Below, in pieces: positions 42,235 through 50,612 of a stretch of 56,753 nt of DNA. The translations under genes and the position numbers were made by a program. Each line of letters starts with the position of its first letter. Position 1 is the first letter of the stretch. The stretch is from an uncultured Oscillospiraceae bacterium (lineage in GTDB: Bacteria > Bacillota > Clostridia > Oscillospirales > Oscillospiraceae). Location: NCBI GenBank assembly GCA_947587485.1, contig CANPXZ010000003.1, positions 1-56,753 on the forward strand, written 5' to 3'. The notes under the pieces are model-generated. The model ran no database searches, was not told the DNA's origin, and saw only the letters and a list, made by a program, of their open reading frames with translations.

Positions 42235-43313
42235 GGCTGGGGGACTTTCTGGCCCTGGCCCGCCGGGGGAGCCGCCGGGGCTTTGAGGCGGCGTTCGTGC
42301 TGTTCACGGCGGCGGCGGTGGCGGCGCTGTGCTTTGCCGGGGCTCTCCTCGCGGCCATTCGGGATGAAAAGGACGAGCCATGGGAGCTGACCGTCACGGC
42401 CCCCGGCTGGCTGGCCGTCACGGAGCAGTCCGTGCTGGATTTTCAGGCCATCGACGGCGTGACGGACGCTACCGGCGTCATAGAGGTGCCCGCCACCGTC
42501 CGGACCGGGAAATTCACCGCCGGCCTGACCCTGACGGGAATAGATGGGGACTATCTGGAGGGCCTGGTCTATACCGTGGGAGAGCCGTTCCCGGAGGGCG
42601 GGGCCATGCCCTGGATCGCCCTGAGCCAGGCGGCGGCCCGGTCCTTCGCCGACCCGGAGGACAAGACGAAGCGCTCGGCGAACACCATGCCGGACATCGA
42701 CTGGCTGGGCGCGGACTTCACCCTGGAGCTTGGCGAAAACGCCGTCTCTGCCAAGATCAGCGGCGTCTTTGAGGGGGAGGAGCCCGCCGCCTATATCAGC
42801 CGGGACATGGCCCGGGCGCTGCTGCAAGGCCAGGGCCTCCCCGCGGGCTACGCCGGGGCGCGGGTGCGGGTGAGAAACATCGGCGCGGCGGAGGCGGTGT
42901 CCCAGGCCGTCACGGACCTGGGCTACCAGGTGGAGAACCGGGACAGCGCCCGGCAGGAGAGCTGGGACGCCCGGACCCGGGAGGCGGTATACCTGGCGGT
43001 GCTGGCGGCGGCGGGCTTTCTCTGCGCCGGCATGGTCCGCCTGGCGGGGAACGCCCTGGACAGGGAGAACGCCCGCCGCCGGGAGGACGCGCTCCGCTGG
43101 GCGGGCGTGAGCGACGCCGCCATCGGAGGCATAGCCGCGCTTCGGAGCTTGCGGCTGAATTTGGCGGGCGCGGCCCTGGGCCTTGCCGCCCACTATCTGA
43201 TCGGGGCCCTGACCGCCCTGGGTGACCCGGCCTCCGGATTTGCCCTGGCGCTGCCCGGACCATGGGCGCCGGTGCCCATATGTATCTGCGTCCTGCTGGG
43301 CGCTGTGGAATGA
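42231..43313 (+). CDS. FtsX/MacB-like permease
   Basis: A 360-residue membrane protein. One helix is near the N-terminus (AFVLFTAAAVAALCFAGALLAA), then a 200-residue extracytoplasmic domain of MacB-PCD type (GVIEVPATVRTGKFTAGLTL, WIALSQAAARSFADP). Three C-terminal helices follow (AVYLAVLAAAGFLCAGMVRL and two more). The loop RREDALRWAGVSDAAIG matches the coupling region of FtsX-type permeases, which normally pair with their own ATPase. The only ATPases nearby are at 39260 and 39904. The start overlaps the previous stop (ATGA). It is the last gene of the ABC module. Confidence 0.75.
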   Translation: MRLGDFLALARRGSRRGFEAAFVLFTAAAVAALCFAGALLAAIRDEKDEPWELTVTAPGWLAVTEQSVLDFQAIDGVTDATGVIEVPATVRTGKFTAGLTLTGIDGDYLEGLVYTVGEPFPEGGAMPWIALSQAAARSFADPEDKTKRSANTMPDIDWLGADFTLELGENAVSAKISGVFEGEEPAAYISRDMARALLQGQGLPAGYAGARVRVRNIGAAEAVSQAVTDLGYQVENRDSARQESWDARTREAVYLAVLAAAGFLCAGMVRLAGNALDRENARRREDALRWAGVSDAAIGGIAALRSLRLNLAGAALGLAAHYLIGALTALGDPASGFALALPGPWAPVPICICVLLGAVE

Positions 43314-43321
43314 GGATATAA

Positions 43322-43351
43322 TGACCCCCGTGACCGTATCGGTCACGGGGG
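43322..43351. repeat. Hairpin repeat, left copy
   Basis: TGA followed by an 11-bp perfect stem (CCCCCGTGACC and its complement) with a GTATC loop, nine bases after the last + strand gene. It is probably a terminator stem without a T-run. It is duplicated at 43534-43563 with one base changed. Confidence 0.7.
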
Positions 43352-43361
43352 CCATTCAGAC

Positions 43362-43528
43362 TGTCAAAGAACGATGAAAGGGGGCGAAGCCCGGTCAGGG
43401 CGAGCCGCGCGGCATTCCCGCGCGTGAAGTCAAAATCTGCTGTGCGACAGGATTTTGACTTCCTGCGAGGGGGAATTCACTTTCCCCTCGCAGTTTCAAT
43501 CCGAGCTGTCAAAATGAGTTTTTTGACA
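43362..43528. repeat. Multi-hairpin element related to the one at 21725
   Basis: Near-inverted ends TGTCAAAGAAC (43362-43372) and GTTTTTTGACA (43518-43528). Inside are a 12-bp perfect stem (43426-43437 with 43451-43462) and a 10-bp perfect stem (43463-43472 with 43484-43493). The right flank reads GAGCTTGTCAAAAAA on the minus strand, as at 21720-21734. No gene is visible. Confidence 0.6.
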
Positions 43529-43533
43529 AGCTC

Positions 43534-43563
43534 TGACCCCCGTGACCGCATCGGTCACGGGGG
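43534..43563. repeat. Hairpin repeat, right copy
   Basis: The same 30-bp hairpin sequence as 43322-43351, with GCATC instead of GTATC as loop, 28 bases past the stop of the minus-strand HAD gene. It could terminate that operon. Confidence 0.7.
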
Positions 43564-43591
43564 TGTGCATATTTTCATGCGCGCTTATGTC

Positions 43592-44329
43592 TCAATCGTC
43601 TCGCATCAGGAACGCCCGCACCCGGGCCAGATCCATGTGCTCCAACACCAGGTCCGCCCGGGGGAGAGGCTCCCGGGGGGAGATGTTGGAGCGGATGTAC
43701 ACCGTGGCCAGGCCAAGGGCTTGGGCGCCCTGGATGTCGCACAGGCCGTCGTTGCCCACCATGACGGCGTCCTGGGGCCGGATGCCCCGTTCGGTCAGAA
43801 GCCTCTGGAAAAACCGGGGGTCCGGCTTTTTGACACCGTAGTCGGAGGACAGGTACACGCCGTCAAAGTACGCCTCCAGCCCCAGGGTTTCCAGCTCATA
43901 CGCGGTGAAGATGCGCTGGGCGTTGGACAGCAGCCAGACCCGCCGGCCGCTGCCCCGCAGAGCCTGCAAAAGCTCCTTCGCCCCGTCGTACAGGTGGATG
44001 TAGTCCAGAGAGCATTGCCGGAAATACGCCCCCGTGCGGACGGCCAGCTCCAGACTGGCCGGGACGCCTTTATCCTGATACAGCCGCTGAAAGACCAGCT
44101 CCAGCCTGATCTCCGGGTGGGCCTCGTGGGCGTCGCCCCGAAGGTCCCGGCTTTGCTCCATATCCCGGACCGTGCCAAAATAGCTCTCCCGCAGCGCGTC
44201 CGGCTCATAGTCCGCCCCATGCTCCCGGTACCGGCGGGCCATGGCTTCCCACAGCGCCGGCGAGTGTTCGTCGGTGCGGATGTCCACCAGCGTGCCGTAC
44301 AGGTCGAAGATGCAGTCACGGTATCGCAT
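43592..44329 (-). CDS. HAD-superfamily hydrolase
   Basis: A 245-residue Rossmann-fold hydrolase. Motif I is FDLYGTLVD with the nucleophilic aspartate, motif II is WLLSNAQ, motif III lysine is in KKPDPRFF and motif IV is MVGNDGLCDI. In motif I the usual second aspartate (DxD) is tyrosine, as in haloacid dehalogenase-type members, so simple phosphatase activity is uncertain. The start at 44329 overlaps the end of the debranching-enzyme gene by 14 bases, putting it last in the glucan operon. A role in sugar-phosphate housekeeping would be a guess. Confidence 0.88.
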   Translation of the reverse strand: MRYRDCIFDLYGTLVDIRTDEHSPALWEAMARRYREHGADYEPDALRESYFGTVRDMEQSRDLRGDAHEAHPEIRLELVFQRLYQDKGVPASLELAVRTGAYFRQCSLDYIHLYDGAKELLQALRGSGRRVWLLSNAQRIFTAYELETLGLEAYFDGVYLSSDYGVKKPDPRFFQRLLTERGIRPQDAVMVGNDGLCDIQGAQALGLATVYIRSNISPREPLPRADLVLEHMDLARVRAFLMRDD

Positions 44330-46283
44330 GGCCGGGGGCCTCCTGTTCGATCCGCTCCAGCGCCTCATATACCCGCAGCAGCTCCCCCACGCTCCATGCC
44401 TGGGCGAAGCAGCCCTTGGAGGGCCCCGGTTCGCCGCCGTCGTAGATCTCCGGCAGCTGCCCTACGCAGCCCTCCCGGAGCAGCGCCTCCATATTACCCA
44501 GCATCCGCCGGACCTCCGCCGCCGCCCGGGCGGTGCCGCCGTGGACCTTGAGATAGGCCAGGTACCAGGCCCCCAGGGGATAGGGCCAGACGGTGCCCTG
44601 GTGATAGGCCATGTCCCGTTCCCGCTGAGGCCCGCCGTAGAAGGGGTGGAACTGGGGGTCCTCCGGGGACAGGGTCCGCAGACCGAAGGGGGTGTAGAGC
44701 CGGCGGAACACCGCCTCCGTCACCTGCCGCTCCCGGTCGGGGGACAGCATGGTGAAGGGCATGGTCACCGCCCAGATTTGATTGCAGCGAAGCTGTTCGT
44801 CCGCCTTCGTGCCGGACAGCACGTCCTTCAAATAGCCCTTGTCCTCCATCCAGAACTTCTCCGCGAAGGAGCGCCGGACCTTGTCAGCCAGGGCGTCGTA
44901 GGCCGCGCCGCTCTCCCCGGCAATGGGGGCCAGCCGGGCCAGGACGCGCAGGGCGCTGTACCAGTAGGCGTTGATCTCGACCGGCTTGCCGTGGCGGGGG
45001 GTGGGGAGGACGTCGTCCACCCGCACGTCCATCCACGTGACCTGGTCCAGTCCCTCCCCGGCCCGAATGAGACCGTCGGAGTCCATGGCGATGGCGAAAT
45101 GGGTCCCGGCCCGGTAGGCCCGGACGATCCTGGCCAGCACCGGCCATGCCTCCCGGACGAAGGCGTCGTCCCCTGTCCGCCGGTAGTAGAGCCAGATGCA
45201 GTTGATGAGCAGCAGCGGCGCGTCCGCAGAGTTGTACATGGGCGCGTCCCCGCCCTCGGGGAAGAGGTTGGGTACCAGCCCGTCCTTTTCGTAGGCCAGG
45301 AAGGTGCGCAGGATGCTCCTGGCCGTGTCGTACTCGCCCCGGGCCAGCACGCAGCCGGGCAGGGCGATCATGGTGTCCCGGCCCCAGTCCCCGAAGAAGG
45401 GAAAGCCCGCCAAAATGGTCATGCCGCCGGCGGAGGGCCGGTCGGCGATGAAGGCGTCGGCGGCCCGGGCCAGTTCCCGGGCCTCGGGGGTCCGGAAGCC
45501 GGAGTCCTCCAGCAATGCCCGCTGGCGGCTTTGGGCGTCACGCAAAATATCACTGCCTGTTTTGCTGATGGACCCGTCGGAAAACACCAGTTCCAGCCGG
45601 CCCGCCTCCCCGGCGGGGACGGTCAGGGTGACGGCGCAGCAGACGGAGCCCACGCCGCCGAGAGCACGGCCGTCCTTCTCGTCGTCGGCGTAGGAAAGCG
45701 TCTCATACGCGGTCGGAACGGCCAGCAGCCGCCCGGTGGTTCTGAGATGGACCTCCATCGTCCCGCAGCGGATCACGCCGTCCTCCAGGCGGACCGGCCG
45801 GGGGCTCTGCGGGGGCTCGCCCTTCGGGGCGAACTGAAACACCGGCGTCACGCGAAGGGTACAGGGCCCGTCCGTGGGGTTCTCCACGTCGTAGAGCACC
45901 GCCGTAATGTTGGCCCCGTGCTCCATGGCCACGCGCCGGGTGACATGGACGCCGCCCAGGCCGTAGTCCCAGCGGGGGAGGCCGTCCCAGGCAAAGGCGG
46001 TCAGATGCCGGTACCCGTCCTCGGCCAGGGTCCCGCCCTCAAGGCGCTGGGTGGAGAGGAACACGGTCTTCGCGCCCGTGTCCAGCGTTTCCGACAGACG
46101 GTGGACCAGGTTCGTCCGCCGGGTGGGCGTTTTGGCCGCCAGCAGAAGTCCCTGGTCGCAGCGGGTTACGGAAAAGGCCGCCGAAGTGGAGGCAAAGCCC
46201 CCTAGACCGTTGGCCAGCAGCCAGCAGCGGGACTCGGCCCGCTCCGGCGATGAAAGCTCCTTTTGGTCGAAGGTGAATTTCAT
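44316..46283 (-). CDS. Amylo-alpha-1,6-glucosidase (glycogen debranching enzyme, GH133-type)
   Basis: A 655-residue protein. Its N-terminal beta domain opens with SRCWLLANGLGGFASTSAAF, typical of the bacterial/archaeal debranching family. Its C-terminal (alpha/alpha)6 catalytic domain has GFPFFGDWGRDTMIALPG, NAYWYSALRVLARLA and AYHQGTVWPYPLGAWYLA. It removes alpha-1,6 glucosyl stubs from glycogen or amylopectin. No signal peptide is seen, so it acts in the cytoplasm. It starts 13 bases behind the pullulanase gene, so the two debranching enzymes are co-expressed. Confidence 0.93.
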   Translation of the reverse strand: MKFTFDQKELSSPERAESRCWLLANGLGGFASTSAAFSVTRCDQGLLLAAKTPTRRTNLVHRLSETLDTGAKTVFLSTQRLEGGTLAEDGYRHLTAFAWDGLPRWDYGLGGVHVTRRVAMEHGANITAVLYDVENPTDGPCTLRVTPVFQFAPKGEPPQSPRPVRLEDGVIRCGTMEVHLRTTGRLLAVPTAYETLSYADDEKDGRALGGVGSVCCAVTLTVPAGEAGRLELVFSDGSISKTGSDILRDAQSRQRALLEDSGFRTPEARELARAADAFIADRPSAGGMTILAGFPFFGDWGRDTMIALPGCVLARGEYDTARSILRTFLAYEKDGLVPNLFPEGGDAPMYNSADAPLLLINCIWLYYRRTGDDAFVREAWPVLARIVRAYRAGTHFAIAMDSDGLIRAGEGLDQVTWMDVRVDDVLPTPRHGKPVEINAYWYSALRVLARLAPIAGESGAAYDALADKVRRSFAEKFWMEDKGYLKDVLSGTKADEQLRCNQIWAVTMPFTMLSPDRERQVTEAVFRRLYTPFGLRTLSPEDPQFHPFYGGPQRERDMAYHQGTVWPYPLGAWYLAYLKVHGGTARAAAEVRRMLGNMEALLREGCVGQLPEIYDGGEPGPSKGCFAQAWSVGELLRVYEALERIEQEAPGHAIP

Positions 46284-46296
46284 GGCGTATCCTTCC

Positions 46297-48246
46297 TCAG
46301 CGCCGGCCCAGGATCAGGGCCGAGACCGGCGGGAGCGTGACGGCCTCCGCCGCAGGCCGGGGGTCCTGCCAGAGAAAGCCGGACGCCCCGTCCGCCAGCA
46401 CCTCCCACTGGCCGGCCGGCAGGGGCAGGGAGACCGCGTCCTCCTGGGCGCTGTAGGCCAGGAAGAGCCGGTCCCATCGGCTGCCTTCTCCGGCGTTGTC
46501 CAGCACTATAACGGCGCAGTCCTCCGCCGGGGAGGCGACGGACAGGACCCGCTCTCCCGCCCGGGGCGACTTGTCCCGCAGGCCGGGCAGGAGCTTCCGC
46601 AGACCGATCAGGCCCCGGTAATAATCGACCAGCTCCCTGTTTTCCCAAGCCCGGCTCCAGTCCAGCCGGTTCACGGAGAGGGGGGAGCGGTAGGTGTTTT
46701 TGATACCCCGCTTCGTGCGGGCGAATTCCTCGCCGGAGAGCAGGAAGAGATGCCCCTGGCAGGTGAAGAGCATGGCCGCAGCCAGCCGGTTCTGCCGCAG
46801 CAGCTCTGGCGGGCAGGTTTCAAAATCGTGGGGCTCCTTCCCGGTGAGGACCAGCTTGTCCCACAGTGTCCAGTCGTCGTGGCAGGACAGGTAGCTGACC
46901 GTCTGGGACGGGGCACGCACGCCGGTCTCCGGCCAGAGCGCCCAGCCCCGGACGCAGTCGGCCAGCCGCTCCGCGTCCAGCCCGCCGCCGTTGACGAAGC
47001 CCTTTGCCTCGGCGCTCTCCAGACCGCCCTTGACGGCGTCCCTGGTGCTGTCGCAAAAGGCGGCGATGCCAAGGTCCATCTGAGCCAGCCCTTCCTTGTC
47101 CGCCAGGACCGTGCCCGCCCGGGCCGCCGTGGGACCGGCGGACCAGGGCTCGCCCAGCATCAGCTTCTCCCCGGGGCCGTACCGCCCGTCCAGCGCCTGT
47201 CGGATCCGGTCCATCAGCGGCGCGTCCAGCAGGCCCATCAGGTCGAAGCGGAAGCCGTCGATGTGGTATTCCTCCGCCCAGTAGAGGACGGAGTCCAGGA
47301 TGTATTGGCCGCACATGCTCCGCTCGGAGGCCAGGTCGTTGCCGCAGCCGGAGCCGTCGGAGAGAGCGCCGTCGGCGTCGTGCCGGTAGTAATACCCCGG
47401 CACGGTCCGCTCCAGCCAGGAGTCGGGCCGGTAGGTGTGGTTGTACACCACGTCCATGATGACCCGCAGACCGTTCTTGTGTAGGGCCCGGACCGCCTCC
47501 TTCATCTCCCGGACCCGGACCTCCCCCCGGCGGGGGTCGGTGGCGTAGGAGCCCTCCGGCACGTTGTAGTTGACCGGATCGTAGCCCCAGTTGAACTGGG
47601 CCGGGTCGCCGCCCTCATCCACGGAGCCGTAGTCGAACACGGGCATCAGCTGCACGTGCGTCACTCCCAGCCGCCGCAGATAGGCAAGGCAGGTGGGATG
47701 CTCCCCGTCGCCCCGGAGGGTGGTGTCCTCCAGGCAGAGGGCCTTGAATTTGCCCCGGTATGCCTCGGGCACCCCGGAGGCCGGGTCCCAGGAGAAGTCC
47801 TTCACGTGCAGCTCATAGATCACCGTCTCCGGCGGCGGGGGAGGGGCCTTGTCCTCCGCCCAGCCCTCCGGATCGGTGCGGGCAAGGTCCAGGACCATGC
47901 TCCGGGCCCCGTTGAGGCCGCAGGAGCGGGCATAGGGGTCCGCCGTGGAGCGGGTCGCGCCGTCCACGGCGATAAGATAGTCGTAATAGAGCCCGTCCCA
48001 ATCCTCCGCCGTGGCATAGCGCCACAGCCCCCGGGCCTGCCGGGAAAGGGGGATCTGTCGTAGGCAGGCGCCCCCGTCCCCTTGGGCGTAGAGCCGGAGC
48101 GTCACGGCCCGGGCGGTGGGGGCCCACAGGCGAAACTCCGTCCCCTTAGGGGAGCAGAAGCTGCCCAGGGCCTGGCCGCAGTGGTATTCCTCCCGGAAGG
48201 CGGGCGAGTCGAAGTCGGGCGTTTGCCCCATAGCCTGAGAGCTCAC
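46297..48246 (-). CDS. pulA: Type I pullulanase (GH13)
   Basis: A 649-residue GH13 debranching enzyme with a CBM48-type N-terminal domain (GTEFRLWAPTARAVTLRLY). The pullulanase signature FNWGYDPVNYNVPEGSYATD is present, followed by MDVVYNHTY, the nucleophile region IDGFRFDLMGLLD, LMLGEPWS and YLSCHDDWTLWD. It cleaves alpha-1,6 bonds in pullulan and amylopectin. There is no signal peptide, so it is intracellular. The start is uncertain: GTG at 48246 overlaps the GH2 stop by four bases, while ATG at 48231 is also possible; neither has a strong ribosome site. Confidence 0.93.
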   Translation of the reverse strand: MSSQAMGQTPDFDSPAFREEYHCGQALGSFCSPKGTEFRLWAPTARAVTLRLYAQGDGGACLRQIPLSRQARGLWRYATAEDWDGLYYDYLIAVDGATRSTADPYARSCGLNGARSMVLDLARTDPEGWAEDKAPPPPPETVIYELHVKDFSWDPASGVPEAYRGKFKALCLEDTTLRGDGEHPTCLAYLRRLGVTHVQLMPVFDYGSVDEGGDPAQFNWGYDPVNYNVPEGSYATDPRRGEVRVREMKEAVRALHKNGLRVIMDVVYNHTYRPDSWLERTVPGYYYRHDADGALSDGSGCGNDLASERSMCGQYILDSVLYWAEEYHIDGFRFDLMGLLDAPLMDRIRQALDGRYGPGEKLMLGEPWSAGPTAARAGTVLADKEGLAQMDLGIAAFCDSTRDAVKGGLESAEAKGFVNGGGLDAERLADCVRGWALWPETGVRAPSQTVSYLSCHDDWTLWDKLVLTGKEPHDFETCPPELLRQNRLAAAMLFTCQGHLFLLSGEEFARTKRGIKNTYRSPLSVNRLDWSRAWENRELVDYYRGLIGLRKLLPGLRDKSPRAGERVLSVASPAEDCAVIVLDNAGEGSRWDRLFLAYSAQEDAVSLPLPAGQWEVLADGASGFLWQDPRPAAEAVTLPPVSALILGRR

Positions 48247-50561
48247 TTCACTTCGACGGTGAAGTTCACGGTCACGTCCTCGGTCTGGGGCGTGGAGACG
48301 GTCAGTACGGCGGCGCCGGGCTTGCCGGTGGTGCGCACGTATGCGCCGCCGCTGCCGCCCTCCAGCGTGGCGGCTGCGGGACCTGCAAGCTCCGCCTGGC
48401 CGCTGACGCGCAGCAGGACGGGCAGCTGGACGTAGGGCTCCAGGTTGCCGAACTCGTCCAGCACCTGGATGCGGACCGCCGCCATGTCATAGCCGCCGTC
48501 CTCCACCAGGTCGGTATGGCTCACGCGCAAGCGCAGATGGAGCTTGGCGGAGGGGGCCTTCGTGACGGAGGCCGTCACCCGGCCGTTTTGAATGGCGTCG
48601 AAGCGCCAGGTGGGGACACGGCCGCCCCAGTTGCCCACGTATTTGCCGAACAGGCCGTATACGTCGTCAAAGCTCATGCCGCAGCGGGCCATACAGGCGT
48701 CCATCCGGGCCCGGTCCGCCTCCGGCATGTCCTCAAAGCCGTATTTCGCGGCGGAGAGCAGGCACGCGCGCAGGTCCTCCGCGTCGGCGTGGGCGATGCC
48801 CTCCTGGCTCTCCAGCTGCTCGCCGATGGTGTCGTCGATCAGGATGGGTCCGTGGGGCAGGCTCTTCCAGCCCTTGGGACGGAACCGGGTCACGAACACC
48901 CCGTTTTTGTAAAGAGCCACCTGGTCCGCGTTGGTGAAGACGTAGACCCGGTCCACCTTGCCGGTGGGATAGTCGCCGATGTCCATGGGGGAGCCCACCT
49001 CCAGCACCGGGAACTCCTCCCCCTGGGAGGCGTAGACCGAGGCGGCCAGCTTGGGGTTGCGGAAGGCGTCCAGAACGCCGTGGTAGCAGATCCGGTCCCC
49101 GGAGCCGAAGTCCTTGTGGGTGGCGTAATCGAACATGCACCAGGGGGAGATGCCGATGTGCCCGCCGTCGGCCATGGCGTCGTCGATCACCCGGGCGTGG
49201 CGCAGGGCGTGGTCCTGCCGCTTCTGCCAGGGGTCAAAGGGCTTGGTGGGGAACATGTGGCCGTTGCACTCGGAGATCAGAAGGGGCGCGTCTTTGTCGT
49301 CGCAGACGCGTTCCCTGGGCCGGACGCCGGGATTGTCGCCGGAGTGGATGAAGTCGTTGAAGGCGTAGACGTCCTCCAGCAGGCTGCTCTTCTCCAGGTA
49401 GCGCACGCCGGAGGTGGGACGGCTGGGGTCCAGCTCATGGGCGGCGGCGTTGGTGCGGGTATAGAAGGCGTCGTTGTCCAGGCTCTCGTTGATGCGCACG
49501 CCCCAGAGGATGACGCTGGGGTGGCACCGGTACTGGGTCACCATCTCCCGGACGTTCTCCACCGCCTGGTCCTGCCAGGCCAGGTCCCCGATGTGCTGCC
49601 AGCCGGGGATCTCCGTGAACACCAAAAGACCCTCCCGGTCGCACTGGTCGATGAAGTACTGGCTCTGGGGATAGTGGCTGGTGCGGACGAAGTTGCATTG
49701 CAACTCGTGCTTCAATATCCGGGCGTCCTCCCGCTGGAGCCGCTCCGGGGCCGCATAGCCGATGTAGGGATAGGCCTGGTGCCGGTTCAGACCACGGAGA
49801 AACACCCGCCTGCCGTTGAGATAGAACCCATCGGCCCGGAATCGGATGGTGCGGAAGCCGAAGGTGGTCTCCTGCACGTCGCCCCCGTCCGGGAGCGTGG
49901 CCCGGCAGGTGTAGAGCGCCGGGTGGTCCAGGTCCCAGGGCCGGACGTCCTCGCAGATTATGTCAACCTCTCCGGTCCCCTGGCCGCTGCCGGCCAGGAC
50001 CCCGTCGCCGTCGAAGATCTCATAGCGCACCGGGCCCTCCGCCGCGCAGGACACCCGGGCGGTGGTCAGGTCGGGCGTATAGACAAACAGGTCCCGGATC
50101 ATCTTCTGGGGGCGCACGTCCAGCCACACGTCCCGGTACAGGCCGCCGTAGGTCAGGTAGTCGATCAAAAAGCCGAAGGGGGGGATGGCGGGGTTTTCCG
50201 TGCAGTCCAGCTTCACCGCCAGCAGGTCCTCGCCTCCGCAGTGGACGGCGTCCGTGATCTCCACCCGGAAGGCGGTATAGCCGCACCGGTGGACGGCCAG
50301 CTCTTGGCCGTTGAGATAGACCGTGGCGATGTGGCCGGCGCCGTCGAACTGGAGAAACAGCCGCTTGCCCCGGGCGTCGGCGGGGATACGCAGCGTCCGC
50401 CGGTAGCCGCAGACGGTCTCATAGTCGGCGTTGTCCGCGCAGTGCAGGGGCACCTCCTTTACCGTGTGGGGCAGGCGGACGGACTGAGCGTCGCCCTCGC
50501 CCCGGCCGAAGCCGTCGGTCCAGGTGTAAACGAATTGCCAATCGTTGCTGAGCTTGATCAT
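48243..50561 (-). CDS. Glycoside hydrolase family 2 protein (beta-galactosidase-like)
   Basis: A 772-residue GH2 enzyme. A sugar-binding jelly roll (LPHTVKEVPL, CGYRRTLRIP, FDGAGHIATVYLNGQELAVH) and an Ig-like domain come before the TIM barrel starting at FRADGFYLNGRRVFLRGLNRH. The acid/base is in ILWGVRINES and the nucleophile in LLISECNG. C-terminal beta domains follow, the last resembling GH2 C-terminal Ig modules. No signal peptide is seen. It may hydrolyse beta-galactosides released by the GH53 enzyme encoded nearby. The beta-galactosidase assignment over beta-glucuronidase or mannosidase is provisional. GGAGG precedes the ATG. Confidence 0.88.
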   Translation of the reverse strand: MIKLSNDWQFVYTWTDGFGRGEGDAQSVRLPHTVKEVPLHCADNADYETVCGYRRTLRIPADARGKRLFLQFDGAGHIATVYLNGQELAVHRCGYTAFRVEITDAVHCGGEDLLAVKLDCTENPAIPPFGFLIDYLTYGGLYRDVWLDVRPQKMIRDLFVYTPDLTTARVSCAAEGPVRYEIFDGDGVLAGSGQGTGEVDIICEDVRPWDLDHPALYTCRATLPDGGDVQETTFGFRTIRFRADGFYLNGRRVFLRGLNRHQAYPYIGYAAPERLQREDARILKHELQCNFVRTSHYPQSQYFIDQCDREGLLVFTEIPGWQHIGDLAWQDQAVENVREMVTQYRCHPSVILWGVRINESLDNDAFYTRTNAAAHELDPSRPTSGVRYLEKSSLLEDVYAFNDFIHSGDNPGVRPRERVCDDKDAPLLISECNGHMFPTKPFDPWQKRQDHALRHARVIDDAMADGGHIGISPWCMFDYATHKDFGSGDRICYHGVLDAFRNPKLAASVYASQGEEFPVLEVGSPMDIGDYPTGKVDRVYVFTNADQVALYKNGVFVTRFRPKGWKSLPHGPILIDDTIGEQLESQEGIAHADAEDLRACLLSAAKYGFEDMPEADRARMDACMARCGMSFDDVYGLFGKYVGNWGGRVPTWRFDAIQNGRVTASVTKAPSAKLHLRLRVSHTDLVEDGGYDMAAVRIQVLDEFGNLEPYVQLPVLLRVSGQAELAGPAAATLEGGSGGAYVRTTGKPGAAVLTVSTPQTEDVTVNFTVEVK

Positions 50562-50612
50562 TTTTATATCCTCCGTCGATAGGTCGATTGTAAACTGTAT
50601 AAAACGAGCGTC

